The notes: generated by a model from the sequence alone, not told the origin. 64,000 bases of DNA from Eubacteriales bacterium (GCA_028705775.1 JAQWCW010000003.1:78239-142238), one strand, 5' to 3'; numbered from the stretch's first letter, positions 50,629-60,333 are shown. Numbers and translations are program-made.

Positions 50629-51387
50629 TCAAACCCTTCCGGTATAGTTTGCGTAGCCGCCGGGGATGACGAAGCTTTCGCGGAAGCCGGCTTTATGGCA
50701 GAGGCTTTCGGATGGACCTGCCCATTGCCACGGGCAGGGAAGCGCACGCTTGCGGCAGCAATCGGCGGCGTGGCTGATAATGCTGCCGCCGACGCCTTTT
50801 CCGCGCATATCCTTTGCGGTTACGACGTAATCAAAGCGCGTGTTCCCGTATGCGGAAATATGTATGTTCGTGTAGCCGACGGCTTTTTCCCCGATAAAGG
50901 CGGCGAAAACGCGCGAGGCGGGGCTTTCCATCATCTTTTTGAGCGGGATAATCTCCAACGGCTCGCCGGAGGGAAGGAGAATGTCGCTCGCAAGCCGCTC
51001 ATTCCAGTTTTTCAGCTCGCGTATGCCAAGCTCGGGGTTTTCATTAAGCGTGTTTTCTTCCGCGAGCAGCATTACCCTGTGCGTTTCATACGGCGAAAGC
51101 TCATAGCCGCATTTGGCGAAAACATCCGCGTTTTCAGCAAAATATCCGTCCTTATCCGGATGATATAGAGAGGGGCGAATGCCCTTTGAAATATAGAATT
51201 CCTTGATTTCCTCAAGCGCGCTTTCAAGGCTTTTCAGCCTTTCGGGATAGAGGAAGGCATGATTCCCGTCATACGAATCGCGGTTTTCCTCCATATAGAA
51301 AAGCATTCCCCAGTCCGTTTCGATTTTGTCTGCAAAAAGCGCAGGGAATTCAGCTTCCTCGCGCTTTTTGCTCTCCCGAAGCGACAT
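50629..51387 (-). CDS. GNAT-family acetyltransferase, two-lobed
   Basis: 252 residues from ATG 51387, with GGAGG 7 bases upstream. The N-terminal lobe (about 1-120) is a degenerate GNAT half. The C-terminal lobe holds VVTAKDMRGKGVGGSIISHAA with the acetyl-CoA loop (about 190-210) and CHKAGFRE near 225. The acceptor is unknown. It follows the CapA gene by 2 bp, so the two are cotranscribed. Confidence 0.78.
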   Translation of the reverse strand: MSLRESKKREEAEFPALFADKIETDWGMLFYMEENRDSYDGNHAFLYPERLKSLESALEEIKEFYISKGIRPSLYHPDKDGYFAENADVFAKCGYELSPYETHRVMLLAEENTLNENPELGIRELKNWNERLASDILLPSGEPLEIIPLKKMMESPASRVFAAFIGEKAVGYTNIHISAYGNTRFDYVVTAKDMRGKGVGGSIISHAADCCRKRALPCPWQWAGPSESLCHKAGFRESFVIPGGYANYTGRV

Positions 51388-51389
51388 TT

Positions 51390-52529
51390 TCAGTCCTCCC
51401 ACTCGAGCGGGTATTCGGTTACTGCGTTGTCAATCTTTTTCCCGTTGCCGATTAGCTTATCCATCAGCCCGTCGATATCGTCTTTATCCGTCATCGGCGT
51501 CGGCGCGAAATCGTTGACCGATTTCTTGGAGGATATGAAGCATGGGATAATCCTAAAGCCGTCCGCCTCAACCTCCTTATCGGGGCTGATTTTGAAGCGG
51601 GTCTGGAATATGTATGTGCGCATATCGCTTGGCTTTGAGTTGCCTGCAAAGCAGAAATTGCCGAGGGAATAGCAGATGTACTTGCCGTTGTATTCGGCTA
51701 TCGGGTTGATTCTGTGGCTGTGGTGACCGATAACCAAATCCGCGCCCGAATCGATTGTCAGCTTTGCAAGAACCTCCTGCTTGTTGTTGCTGGGATAATA
51801 ATCCAGTTCGTTGCCCCAATGGTAGGAAACGATTACAATATCGCAATGCGTTTTTGCGTCCGCAATTTCGAGGGGAACGCGCTCGTACAGCTCGGGATAT
51901 TTGTCCCCGAAGGTCTGATAGCTGAGCATTCCTATTTTTATGCCCTTTGCCTCGTATATTCCGAGCGTGCCGTCCTTGGAGTAAACGATTCCCGCGTCGG
52001 TCAGCGTCTTGGTGGTTTCCTCGATTCCCGCCTCGCCGTAGTCCATTGCGTGGTTGTTTTCAAAGCTGACAGCCTCGATGTTACCGCTTGTCAGCACCTC
52101 GACATACGACGGCGGCGCGGCGAATACGAAATCGTTGCCCTTTTTATATACGCTTGCGGTCGTGAGCGTTCCCTCGAAATTAACGAGCGTCATATCGTCC
52201 TGCGAGAATATATCCGATACGTTGCGAAAGCAGAAGCTCAAATCGCCGTTCTGGTTTTTAAGCTCCTTCTCGAATATGTTGGTGGATTTTCTCGTGTCCC
52301 CGCCGATTGTCACATCGCCTGTGCAGGAAATGAGCAGATGCGTATAGCCGTCCTCGTCCGTTTCCGGCGCGCTTGAGGGCGCGGGCGTTTCCTGCGCAAG
52401 CGCCGTCTGCGTTCTGCCGGTAAACAGGGTTTCTTCCTCGTCCTCATCCTCCGCAAACGCGGAAAACGCCGCGAAGGGCAGCATAAGCGCCAGCAGAAGG
52501 GCGGTAAGGCGGCGAACTGTTATACTCAT
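51390..52529 (-). CDS. CapA/PgsA-family secreted metallophosphatase-fold protein
   Basis: 379 residues. The signal peptide is about 1-26, ending AFSAFAED, followed by an acidic, proline-rich linker. The CapA domain has LLISCTGDVTIGGD (metal site, about 66-79), TLVNFEGTLTT, SFENNHAMDYG and VIGHHSHRINP, all conserved metal ligands of the calcineurin-like CapA family. Family members act in poly-gamma-glutamate capsule or polymer handling at the cell surface, but no pgsB/C genes are present. The gene after it is a GNAT. Confidence 0.9.
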   Translation of the reverse strand: MSITVRRLTALLLALMLPFAAFSAFAEDEDEEETLFTGRTQTALAQETPAPSSAPETDEDGYTHLLISCTGDVTIGGDTRKSTNIFEKELKNQNGDLSFCFRNVSDIFSQDDMTLVNFEGTLTTASVYKKGNDFVFAAPPSYVEVLTSGNIEAVSFENNHAMDYGEAGIEETTKTLTDAGIVYSKDGTLGIYEAKGIKIGMLSYQTFGDKYPELYERVPLEIADAKTHCDIVIVSYHWGNELDYYPSNNKQEVLAKLTIDSGADLVIGHHSHRINPIAEYNGKYICYSLGNFCFAGNSKPSDMRTYIFQTRFKISPDKEVEADGFRIIPCFISSKKSVNDFAPTPMTDKDDIDGLMDKLIGNGKKIDNAVTEYPLEWED

Positions 52530-52576
52530 CTCTCAGCCTCCGAAAATTTGTTATCGGAAATATAACGAAGCGGCGG

Positions 52577-53773
52577 TCATTTTCCCTGCTCGATATCCTT
52601 CACAAGCTCCGCGATTCGGGTAAGCGCGATTCTCAGCTTGTCGATTGCCGTTGCATAGCAGCAGCGCATATGATATTCGCCCGTTGCGCCGAACGCCGTT
52701 CCCGGCACCGCGGCAATATGCTTCTCGTTGATTAGGCGCGTGCAGAATTCCTCGCTGGTAAGCCCCAGATGCTCAAAGGAGGGGAAAATGTAGAACGCTC
52801 CGCGCGGCTCAAAGCATTTAAGCCCCATTTCGTGGAAACTGTCCACCATCAGCCGCCTGCGGCGGTCGTAGCTTTCGCGCATCATCGCAACGTCCGCATA
52901 GTCGTTTTCCCTGCCAGCCCTGAGCGCCTCAATCGCGGCAACCTGCCCCTGACGCGGCGCGCAGAGCGCGGTATACTGATGAATCTTGAGCATTATTCCG
53001 AAAAGCTCCTCCGGCGCGCAGAGATAGCCGACGCGCCAGCCCGTCATTGCGAACGCCTTTGAAAAGCCGTTCAGGGTTATCGTGCGCTCGCGCATTCCCT
53101 CAATGGAGGCAAAGGCGTTCATTCTCTCGCCGGTATAGTTCAGCTCGGAATAGATTTCATCGCTGATAACGATTATGTTCGTCCCGCGAAGCACCGCGGC
53201 AAGCTCCTCCATTTCCGCATTGGAAAGGATTCCGCCGGTCGGATTGTTCGGATAGGGAAGAATCAGCGCGCGCGTGCGGGGAGTTATTGCGTTTTTCAGC
53301 TGCTCGGGCGTCAGCTTGAAGCCGTTTTCCGCGCTTGTCGGGACGGCTACGGGCGTTCCGCCGGCGAAAACAACGCCGGGCATATAGCTTACATAGCTCG
53401 GCTCAGGAACAAGCACCTCGTCGCCAGCCGTGCAGATTGCGCGAAGGGAAATGTCGATTCCCTCGCTCGCGCCGACAGTTACTATTATTTCCTTCTTGGG
53501 GTCGTAGGAAACGTCCATTCGGGTTTTCAGATAATAGGCTATTTCCTCGCGCAACTGCAAAAGCCCCGCGTTGGCTGTGTACGACGTCTGACCGTCGAGA
53601 AGGGAATTGATTGCGGCGCTGCGGATATGGAAGGGCGTTACGAAATCCGGCTCGCCGACTCCGAGCGAGATAACGTCCTTCATTTCGCTTGCCATATCGA
53701 AAAAGCGGCGGATTCCACTTTTCGGAACGGCGGCTATGCGCTTATTGAGTATGCTTTCATAATCAATGCTCAA
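52577..53773 (-). CDS. PLP-dependent aminotransferase, class I (PatA/AspC-like)
   Basis: 398 residues. ASEGIDIS, PYPNNPTGG (about 173-181), SDEIYSEL and the Schiff-base Lys239 in NGFSKAFAMTGWRVGY are typical of fold-type I aspartate/aromatic aminotransferases, close to the PatA/N-acetyl-LL-diaminopimelate group. The start is TTG at 53773, which overlaps the TGA of the Lrp-type regulator gene. The coupled regulator suggests amino-acid-responsive control. The donor amino acid is unknown. Confidence 0.9.
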   Translation of the reverse strand: MSIDYESILNKRIAAVPKSGIRRFFDMASEMKDVISLGVGEPDFVTPFHIRSAAINSLLDGQTSYTANAGLLQLREEIAYYLKTRMDVSYDPKKEIIVTVGASEGIDISLRAICTAGDEVLVPEPSYVSYMPGVVFAGGTPVAVPTSAENGFKLTPEQLKNAITPRTRALILPYPNNPTGGILSNAEMEELAAVLRGTNIIVISDEIYSELNYTGERMNAFASIEGMRERTITLNGFSKAFAMTGWRVGYLCAPEELFGIMLKIHQYTALCAPRQGQVAAIEALRAGRENDYADVAMMRESYDRRRRLMVDSFHEMGLKCFEPRGAFYIFPSFEHLGLTSEEFCTRLINEKHIAAVPGTAFGATGEYHMRCCYATAIDKLRIALTRIAELVKDIEQGK

Positions 53774-54264
53774 GGCATAATCACCAGCCTGTCGTCGCGG
53801 CGCTCGCGCTCAAAGATTACGCCGTCCTTCTTGTACCGCTTGAGGATGAAATGCGTCGCCGTTCCGGTAACGTTTTCGATTGGCGACAGCTTCCCCGATA
53901 CGAAGAAAGCAAGCTCCTTGAGCGTTTTCGCCTCAACGCAGAGCAGAAGGTCGTAAGCGCCGCTCATAAGATAAACGCTCGTAACCTCGTCAAAATTATA
54001 GATGTATTCGGCAATCTGGTCGAAGCCCTTGTCTCTCTGCGGGGTAACGCGGACTTCAATCATCGCCTCAACCTTGTCATGGCGAACCATGTCCCAGTTG
54101 ATAACGGCGCTGTACCTGAGCAGAACGCCCTCATGGCGCATAGCGTCGATTTCGGAGGCTACCTGCGCAAGCTCGCTGCCCGTCATAACGGCGATTTCCT
54201 CAAGGGGAGTGCGGCAGTCGTCCTGAAGGATTTCCAGTATTTTAATGCGTAAATTCTCTGTCAT
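53770..54264 (-). CDS. Lrp/AsnC-family regulator
   Basis: 164 residues from ATG 54264, with GGAGG 5 bases upstream. The N-terminal winged helix (LRIKILEILQDDCRTPLEEIAVMTG) is followed by a RAM (AsnC ligand-binding) domain with VEAMIEVRVTPQRDKGF and VTSVYLMSGAYDLLLCVEA. It probably senses an amino acid and controls the aminotransferase gene it overlaps by 4 bp. This Lrp-aminotransferase pairing recurs in Clostridia. Confidence 0.88.
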   Translation of the reverse strand: MTENLRIKILEILQDDCRTPLEEIAVMTGSELAQVASEIDAMRHEGVLLRYSAVINWDMVRHDKVEAMIEVRVTPQRDKGFDQIAEYIYNFDEVTSVYLMSGAYDLLLCVEAKTLKELAFFVSGKLSPIENVTGTATHFILKRYKKDGVIFERERRDDRLVIMP

Positions 54265-54283
54265 AGCTGCCTCCGTTTCTTTT

Positions 54284-55948
54284 TTAGAACAGTCCCTGAA
54301 TCTTGCCCGCGTCGTCAACATAAACGCTCTCGGCGGCGGGAACCTTGGGAAGCCCGGGCATTGCGATTATATCGCCCGCAAAGGCGACGATAAAGCCTGC
54401 GCCCGCGCTCAAGTGAACCTTCCTTATACTTACGGTGAAGCCCTCCGGCGCGCTGAGGCGCTTGGGGTCGTCGGAGAAGGAGTACTGCGTTTTCGCTATG
54501 CACACGGGGCAGGCGCCGTAGCCCTCCGCCTCCAGCGCCGAAAGCTGCTTTTTGACTCCCGCAGCGAAGGAAACGCCGTCCGCATGATAAATGCGCTTGC
54601 AGACCGCTTCTATCTTTTCCGAAAGGGGCATATCGTCCGGATAGGTAAAATGCAGCTCCGGCTTGTTTTCTTCAATTGCGCTGCTTACCTTTGCGGCAAG
54701 CTCGCGAGCGCCGTCGCCGCCCTTTGCCCATCCGTCGCACATCTCCACGGGAATGCCGAGTTTTGCGCATTCAGCGCGTATAACATCCATTTCTTCATCG
54801 GTATCGGTTGCAAAACGGTTGATTGCCACCACAACCGGCAGATTCCACACGTCGCGGATGTTTCTTGCGTGGCGCATCAGGTTCGGAAGGCCGGCGGCGG
54901 TAAGCTCCTTTGAGGGCTTTGAAAGCAGCGCCTTTTCGCAGCCGCCGTGATGCTTGAGCGCCCTTACGGTAGCAACAAGAACCACCGCGTCGGGCTGAAG
55001 CCCCGACATTCTGCACTTGATGTCGATGAACTTCTCCGCGCCCAAATCCGCACCGAAGCCCGCCTCCGTAACCACAATGTCCGCCATGTTGAGGGCGCAG
55101 CGGGTCGCTATAACGCTGTTGCAGCCGTGCGCGATATTGGCAAACGGGCCGCCGTGCATAAGGCAGGGCGTTTTGTCGATTGTCTGAACGAGGTTGGGCA
55201 TAAGCGCGTCCCGAAGAAGCGCCGTCATAGCTCCGTCCGCCTTCAAATCCTTTGCGGTAACGGGTTTTCCGTCAAAGGTGCGCGCGACAACGAGCGCCCC
55301 AAGCCGCTTTCTCAAATCCGCAAGGTCGGAGGCGAGGCAGAAAACTGCCATTACCTCGCTGGCTGCCGTAATGTCAAAGCCGTCCTCGCGCGGAACGCCG
55401 TTGCTCTTGCCGCCAAGGCCGTCCGTGATGAAGCGAAGCTGGCGGTCGTTCATGTCCATGCAGCGCCGCCACTCAATCCGCCGCGTGTCTATCATCAGCT
55501 TGTTGCCCTGCTGAATATGGTTGTCCAGCATAGCCGCGAGCAGGTTGTTCGCCGCCGTGATGGCGTGCAAATCGCCGGTGAAGTGCAGGTTGATGTTCTC
55601 CATCGGCAGCACCTGAGCATAGCCGCCGCCTGCCGCGCCGCCTTTTACGCCGAAAACGGGGCCTAAAGACGGCTCGCGCAGCGCAAGCATCGCGCTTTTG
55701 CCGTTCTTGGTAAGCCCGTCCGCAAGCGCGACGGAAACGGTCGTCTTTCCCTCGCCCGCAGGGGTCGGGGTAAGCGCCGTCACAAGCACAAGCCTGCCGC
55801 GCCTCTTTTGGCGCAGCACCGCGTCCGCGTCAAGCTTTGCGATGTATTTTCCGTAGGGGGATAAAAGCTCCGTGTCTATTCCGCGCGCCTTTGCGAATTC
55901 CATAATAGGCGTAATTTCGGCTTTTTGGGCAATTTCGATATCGGTCAT
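54284..55948 (-). CDS. fhs: Formate-tetrahydrofolate ligase
   Basis: 554 residues, full length. The P-loop TPTPAGEGKTTVSVALADGL is at 61-80, with REPSLGPVFGVKGGAAGGG (about 92-110) and FANIAHGCNSVIATRCAL further on. It makes 10-formyl-THF from formate, THF and ATP, the entry to one-carbon metabolism; in acetogens it belongs to the Wood-Ljungdahl methyl branch, but none of the other genes is here, so purine or serine supply is equally likely. The promoter is at 55985-56013. Confidence 0.97.
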   Translation of the reverse strand: MTDIEIAQKAEITPIMEFAKARGIDTELLSPYGKYIAKLDADAVLRQKRRGRLVLVTALTPTPAGEGKTTVSVALADGLTKNGKSAMLALREPSLGPVFGVKGGAAGGGYAQVLPMENINLHFTGDLHAITAANNLLAAMLDNHIQQGNKLMIDTRRIEWRRCMDMNDRQLRFITDGLGGKSNGVPREDGFDITAASEVMAVFCLASDLADLRKRLGALVVARTFDGKPVTAKDLKADGAMTALLRDALMPNLVQTIDKTPCLMHGGPFANIAHGCNSVIATRCALNMADIVVTEAGFGADLGAEKFIDIKCRMSGLQPDAVVLVATVRALKHHGGCEKALLSKPSKELTAAGLPNLMRHARNIRDVWNLPVVVAINRFATDTDEEMDVIRAECAKLGIPVEMCDGWAKGGDGARELAAKVSSAIEENKPELHFTYPDDMPLSEKIEAVCKRIYHADGVSFAAGVKKQLSALEAEGYGACPVCIAKTQYSFSDDPKRLSAPEGFTVSIRKVHLSAGAGFIVAFAGDIIAMPGLPKVPAAESVYVDDAGKIQGLF

Positions 55949-55984
55949 CGGGCAAGCCTCCCTATCTCGTTTATCTCAGGCTAC

Positions 55985-56013
55985 ATTATAATAGATAATA
56001 TTTCAAGTTGCAA
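55985..56013 (-). promoter_or_regulatory. fhs promoter
   Basis: Minus strand: TTGCAA (56013-56008), 17-base spacer, TATAAT (55990-55985). Confidence 0.7.
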
Positions 56014-56152
56014 CAGCCCCGTACCCGCGCGTCAAATGTGAAGCTTGTCTGAACATTTTGCGATTAATATTGCAAAGCGTGAAACAAAATGATATGGTTT
56101 TGTAACAAAGCTCCGCTAATCATAGCGGGTGCGCTGAAAGGATTGAAGAAAA

Positions 56153-56713
56153 ATGCGTAAACTCATCGCCGCCGCTCTGCTGCTTATGCTCTCGCTTTCG
56201 CTTATAGTCTGCTCCGCCGCCGCCGAGGCGTCCTATACCGCGCGGGTAGGGGAGCGCGAGCTGTTTACCGTTACCTATGACGACAGCCTGCTCACGATGG
56301 ACGACGAAACCTATTCCGGCGACAGCACGGACGATTTTGAATGGTTCATGATTCTTTCGTCGCAGGATTTTGCAATCGACTGCGGAGCGAGCCGCTATTC
56401 GGAGGATGAAAACGAAAGCCTGTACCTGATGGCTCAGGACGCGCAGGACGAATATCTCAAAAGCTTCTCCGCCGGAAGCGCGCCGAGCAGCCTCTCCTTC
56501 ATCGAAACCTACCCCGTTTCGGCAGGCGGCGTTTCCGTTCCCTTTGTCGTAACCTCGTACTCTGACGCGGAATACGGCGATTCCTACATCGCCTTCACCA
56601 TTCTCGGCGGCTATGAAATCTACTTTGAAGCCTACGGCGCCGACGGCGAAAACACGGACGCAATCCTTTCCGCTCTCAAAACCCTTATCGACTCCTTTGT
56701 CCCCGCAGCATAA
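56153..56713 (+). CDS. Secreted protein of unknown function
   Basis: 186 residues with a signal peptide (about 1-25, ending SAAAEA) and a 160-residue acidic mature domain (FTVTYDDSLLTMDDETY, GGYEIYFEAYGADGEN). No cysteine-based lipobox fits, although a Cys lies at residue 20. There is a weak promoter TTGCAA (56070-56075), 17-base spacer, TATGGT (56093-56098), and GAAAGGATTGAAG before the ATG. The fold resembles small PsbP/YopX-type alpha-beta domains, but I cannot assign a family. Confidence 0.7.
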   Translation: MRKLIAAALLLMLSLSLIVCSAAAEASYTARVGERELFTVTYDDSLLTMDDETYSGDSTDDFEWFMILSSQDFAIDCGASRYSEDENESLYLMAQDAQDEYLKSFSAGSAPSSLSFIETYPVSAGGVSVPFVVTSYSDAEYGDSYIAFTILGGYEIYFEAYGADGENTDAILSALKTLIDSFVPAA

Positions 56714-56744
56714 AAGCTGCGCGGGCTTAAACCTTTCCGCAAAA

Positions 56745-56773
56745 GCTCTCCAAGCGATTGGAGGGCGTTTTTT
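56745..56773 (+). terminator. Terminator of 56153 gene
   Basis: GCTCTCCAA / TTGGAGGGC (one G-T pair) with loop GCGA, followed by GTTTTTT. Confidence 0.85.
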
Positions 56774-56944
56774 GCGTGATTTAAGGCGGGCAGGGCTTAT
56801 GCGCAGCAGAGGCTTCAGGCTGCAAAACCTTGCTTGCGCAAGTTTTCCCCGCGTTTTCACCCAACGTTCAGCTTCGGTTCAAAGTTTGTTACGATTATTT
56901 TGTTAACCTTCTCTTGCCGCAGAAAAGCGGCGGAGGTGTTGAAA

Positions 56945-57700
56945 ATGTCCGAAAGCACGTTTCAGAGGGTTGAAAAGAAATATCTGCTGGGCAGGCGGCA
57001 GTTCAGCCTGCTTTTGCGGGCGGCAAAGGACAGAATCAGGAGCGACGAATTCGGCAGCTATACGATTCAGAGCCTTTACTATGACACGGACGATTACGCG
57101 CTGATTCGCCGCTCGATTGAAAAGCCGGTTTACAAGGAAAAGCTCAGGCTGAGAATATACGGAAGCGAGCGGGGCGACGACGGGCGCGCGGCGTTCGTGG
57201 AGCTGAAAAAGAAGTTCAAGGGCGTTGTTTACAAGCGCAGGGCTGAAACGCCGCTCAAAAGCGCGTGCGAGTGGCTCGACCATGGCAGAGCGCCCGAAAA
57301 GCGCGTGCAGATAGAGCGCGAAATCGGGTATTTCCTAAGCGTAAACGCCCTAAAACCCTCGGCGCTCATATCCTGCGAGCGAACGGCGCTTTACCTTCCG
57401 GACGATTCAATCCGCCTGACCCTTGACAAGAACATCCTTTTCAGGGCGGAGAGGCTTTCCCTGTATGACGGAATCGGCGGCGAGCGGCTAATCTGTCCTG
57501 ACGAAACGCTGATGGAAATCAAGCTGCCCGACGCAATGCCCGTCTGGATGGCGCGGCTTTTCTCCTCGCTGGGAATCTTTCCCGTTTCGTTTTCCAAGTA
57601 CGGCACAGGCTACAAAAATATACTGCTTCCCGAAATCCTCGGAATTCCGTCCGGCGTAAGGAAAGGCGCGGAGCAGGCAGGAGGTATGAAAATTGCTTAA
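56945..57700 (+). CDS. VTC-domain polyphosphate polymerase-like protein
   Basis: 251 residues from ATG 56945, with GGAGG 8 bases upstream. The VTC tunnel-fold motifs appear in order: VEKKYLLGRRQF, QSLYYDTDDYAL, EKLRLRIYGSER, AFVELKKKFKGVVYKRR, LTLDKNI, ETLMEIKLPDAMP and SKYGTGYK. In eukaryotes this domain polymerises polyphosphate from ATP; bacterial versions are encoded with DUF4956 and cell-surface CotH or Cthe_2159-like genes, as here, and may modify a surface polymer. It overlaps the DUF4956 gene by 8 bp. Confidence 0.9.
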   Translation: MSESTFQRVEKKYLLGRRQFSLLLRAAKDRIRSDEFGSYTIQSLYYDTDDYALIRRSIEKPVYKEKLRLRIYGSERGDDGRAAFVELKKKFKGVVYKRRAETPLKSACEWLDHGRAPEKRVQIEREIGYFLSVNALKPSALISCERTALYLPDDSIRLTLDKNILFRAERLSLYDGIGGERLICPDETLMEIKLPDAMPVWMARLFSSLGIFPVSFSKYGTGYKNILLPEILGIPSGVRKGAEQAGGMKIA

Positions 57701-58361
57701 CTCGATAATTCCCGCGTCCGGCTTGACGCTCGCTTCCGTGCTGGCAAGCACGCTTTGCGCCCTTTTGTGCGGCGCGTTTACCGCGTTTGTCTATTCATAC
57801 AAAAACGCGTACACAAAAAGCTTTGCCGCGTCGCTTGTGCTGATGCCGGTAATCGTTGAGGCTGTTATAATGCTTGTAAGCGGCAATCTCGGAACGGGCG
57901 TTGCGGTCATGGGCGCATTCTCGCTCGTGCGCTTCCGCTCCGTTCCCGGCTCGGCGCGGGATATGCTTTTCGTCTTTCTCGCTATGGCGGCGGGGCTTGC
58001 TGCAGGCACGGGCTATGTGCTGCTTGCGGCTGTCGTTACCCTGCTTGTCGGCGCGGGAATGCTTATTATCGACAAAACGAAGCTGTTCGAGCCGAAAGCG
58101 CGCGAAAGGGAAATCAGGATTACGATTCCCGAAAACCTTGATTATGACGGGCTTTTCGATGATTTGTTCGCAAAATATCTGTTGAAGGCGGAGCTTGTGC
58201 GCGTCAAAACGACAAATATGGGCTCGCTTTACGAATTGAGCTACCGCGTAGCGCTCAGGGACGAAAGCGTTTCAAAAAGCTTTATCGACGCGCTGCGCTG
58301 CCGCAACGGAAACCTCGGAATCGTTTGCGGACGGGTATCGACAATACATGACGAGCTGTAA
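57693..58361 (+). CDS. DUF4956 membrane protein
   Basis: 222 residues. Four predicted membrane helices lie in the first 130 residues, with the conserved GAFSLVRFRSVPGSARDMLFVF block, then a cytoplasmic alpha-beta domain. The start is TTG at 57693, 7 bases after GGAGGTATG. It overlaps the VTC gene and is followed 10 bp later by the Cthe_2159-like gene. Its constant pairing with VTC suggests a membrane subunit of the polymer system. Confidence 0.92.
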   Translation: MLNSIIPASGLTLASVLASTLCALLCGAFTAFVYSYKNAYTKSFAASLVLMPVIVEAVIMLVSGNLGTGVAVMGAFSLVRFRSVPGSARDMLFVFLAMAAGLAAGTGYVLLAAVVTLLVGAGMLIIDKTKLFEPKAREREIRITIPENLDYDGLFDDLFAKYLLKAELVRVKTTNMGSLYELSYRVALRDESVSKSFIDALRCRNGNLGIVCGRVSTIHDEL

Positions 58362-58371
58362 GGAGAATATT

Positions 58372-60333
58372 ATGAAAAAATTCAGGCTGACCGCGCTCGC
58401 GCTTTCGCTTTTCGTATCCCTCGCGCCGCTTGCGCAGGCGGAAACCCTCGGCGATATATTGACGGATTCGGGCGCTCCCGCAATACAGGAAAACTGGAAA
58501 AACGGGGATTTGATCGCCGAATGGGATGACGGCGCGGCAACCCATATCACGCTTTCGGGCGCCACCGCCGAAATATCCGGCGGCGGCGCGGAGCTGGCAG
58601 GCGGCGAAATCGTTATATCAGAGGCTGGCGATTATGTGCTTACCGGCAGCTTTGAGGGAACGGTTCTTGTAAACGCAGATAAGGAAAGCAAGGTGCGCAT
58701 CGTTCTTTCGGCGGCAAGCATAAGCGCGAAGGCTGCGCCTGCCATTATATGCAAAAGCGCCGACAAACTGACGATTACGCTCGCCGCGGGAACGGAAAAC
58801 GCCCTCGCGGACGGCGCGGAATACTCGGAAACGGGCGAGGACGCGCCCGACGCGGCGCTTTACTCAAAGGAAGACCTTACGATTAACGGCGAGGGCAGCC
58901 TTACCGTCACAGGCAGCTACAAGCACGGAATCAAATCCTCGGACGATTTGGTTATTATAAGCGGAAGCGTTTCCGTCACAGCCGCAAACGACGGAATACG
59001 CGCAAAGGACAGCGTGTCCGTAAAGGGCGGCAGCATAAGCGTTTCAGCCGTCGGGGACGGAATCAAGGCGACAAACGCCGAGGACGCGGAGAAGGGCTAT
59101 ATACTCATAGCGGGCGGCAGCTTTTCCGTAAGCGCGGGCGAGGACGCGATTCAGGCTGAAACAACCTTGGCTATAACGGGCGGAAGCCTCGGCCTTACAG
59201 CAGGCGGCGGGAGCGCAAACGCGCAGCCGCATACAGGGAGCGATATGAGAATGCGCGGCTCATTCGGATGGGGCGCGCAGGAGGAAACGGAAAGCGCCGC
59301 CTCGGACAGCGCAAAGGCGTTGAAAGCGGGAAGCCTTTTGAGCGTGAGCGGCGGCAGCATCGTAATTGATTCGCTTGACGACGCGCTGCATTCGGGCGGC
59401 GACATCCTTGTCAGCGGCGGAACGCTCGAAATCAAGACGGGCGACGACGGAATGCACGCCGATTCCGCCCTGAATATATCGGACGGCAGCATAACAATCC
59501 TGTCGTCATACGAGGGGCTGGAGGGCGGAACGATTGAAATAAGCGGCGGAACGGCAATCGTAAACGCGTCCGACGACGGGGTTAACGCGGCGGGCGGCTC
59601 GGACGGCGAAAGCGGCGGCTGGGGCAGGGATATGTTTTCAGCCGATTCGTCCAAAAAGCTTACCATATCGGGCGGGCTGCTTGTTGTCAGCTCGGAGGGC
59701 GACGGGCTCGACTCGAACGGCGACATAATCATGACGGGCGGAACGGCAATCGTGAACGGGCCTGTCAATGCCGGCAACGGCGCGCTCGATTACGGCGGAA
59801 CCTGCAATATTTCGGGCGGAATCCTCTGCGCGTCAGGCGCGCTCGGCATGGCTCAGGCGCCGTCCGAAGGCTCCTCTCAGCCCTCTCTTGCGGTAAGCGG
59901 GAATTTTGCAGCCTCAAGCGCGGTAACGATTACGGACGCAAGCGGCAGCGTGCTGCTTTCGTTCACGCCCGCAAAGGAAGCGCAGAGCATAGTGCTTTCC
60001 GCGCCGAATATAACGGAAGGGCTTGAAATCAAAGCTATTTCGGGCGGCAGCGTTACAGGCGCGGACGAATACGGGCTTGCAGCCTCAATCGGCGGCGCAG
60101 CCCCGACGCTTTCGGGCGGCAGCGAAATCGGCAGCGCCTCCGTAAGCGGCTATCTCACGTCGATTGGCGGAAGCATCGGCGGCGGCTTTGGAGGCGGTTT
60201 CGGCGGCGGTCACGGCGGCTTTGGCGGAGGCAGAGGAGGCTTTGAAGGCGGTCGGGGCGGCGACGTTCCTCCGGATGGCGCTGTTCCTCCCGACGGTACA
60301 GGCGCTGTCCCGCAAGGCGGTTTCGGCAATTAA
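58372..60333 (+). CDS. Cthe_2159-like beta-helix carbohydrate-binding protein (DUF4353)
   Basis: 653 residues from ATG 58372 with AAGGAG upstream. The signal peptide is about 1-23, ending LAQAE. The mature protein is a parallel beta-helix with repeats of SDDLVIISGSVSVTAANDG, GDGIKATNAEDAEKGY and DDALHSGGDILVSGG types, as in the polygalacturonate-binding protein Cthe_2159. The last 60 residues are glycine-rich (GGGFGGGFGGGHGG, GGRGG) with DVPPDGAVPPDG, possibly a wall or polymer attachment tail. Calcium-dependent pectin binding is likely; enzymatic activity is not expected. Confidence 0.88.
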   Translation: MKKFRLTALALSLFVSLAPLAQAETLGDILTDSGAPAIQENWKNGDLIAEWDDGAATHITLSGATAEISGGGAELAGGEIVISEAGDYVLTGSFEGTVLVNADKESKVRIVLSAASISAKAAPAIICKSADKLTITLAAGTENALADGAEYSETGEDAPDAALYSKEDLTINGEGSLTVTGSYKHGIKSSDDLVIISGSVSVTAANDGIRAKDSVSVKGGSISVSAVGDGIKATNAEDAEKGYILIAGGSFSVSAGEDAIQAETTLAITGGSLGLTAGGGSANAQPHTGSDMRMRGSFGWGAQEETESAASDSAKALKAGSLLSVSGGSIVIDSLDDALHSGGDILVSGGTLEIKTGDDGMHADSALNISDGSITILSSYEGLEGGTIEISGGTAIVNASDDGVNAAGGSDGESGGWGRDMFSADSSKKLTISGGLLVVSSEGDGLDSNGDIIMTGGTAIVNGPVNAGNGALDYGGTCNISGGILCASGALGMAQAPSEGSSQPSLAVSGNFAASSAVTITDASGSVLLSFTPAKEAQSIVLSAPNITEGLEIKAISGGSVTGADEYGLAASIGGAAPTLSGGSEIGSASVSGYLTSIGGSIGGGFGGGFGGGHGGFGGGRGGFEGGRGGDVPPDGAVPPDGTGAVPQGGFGN

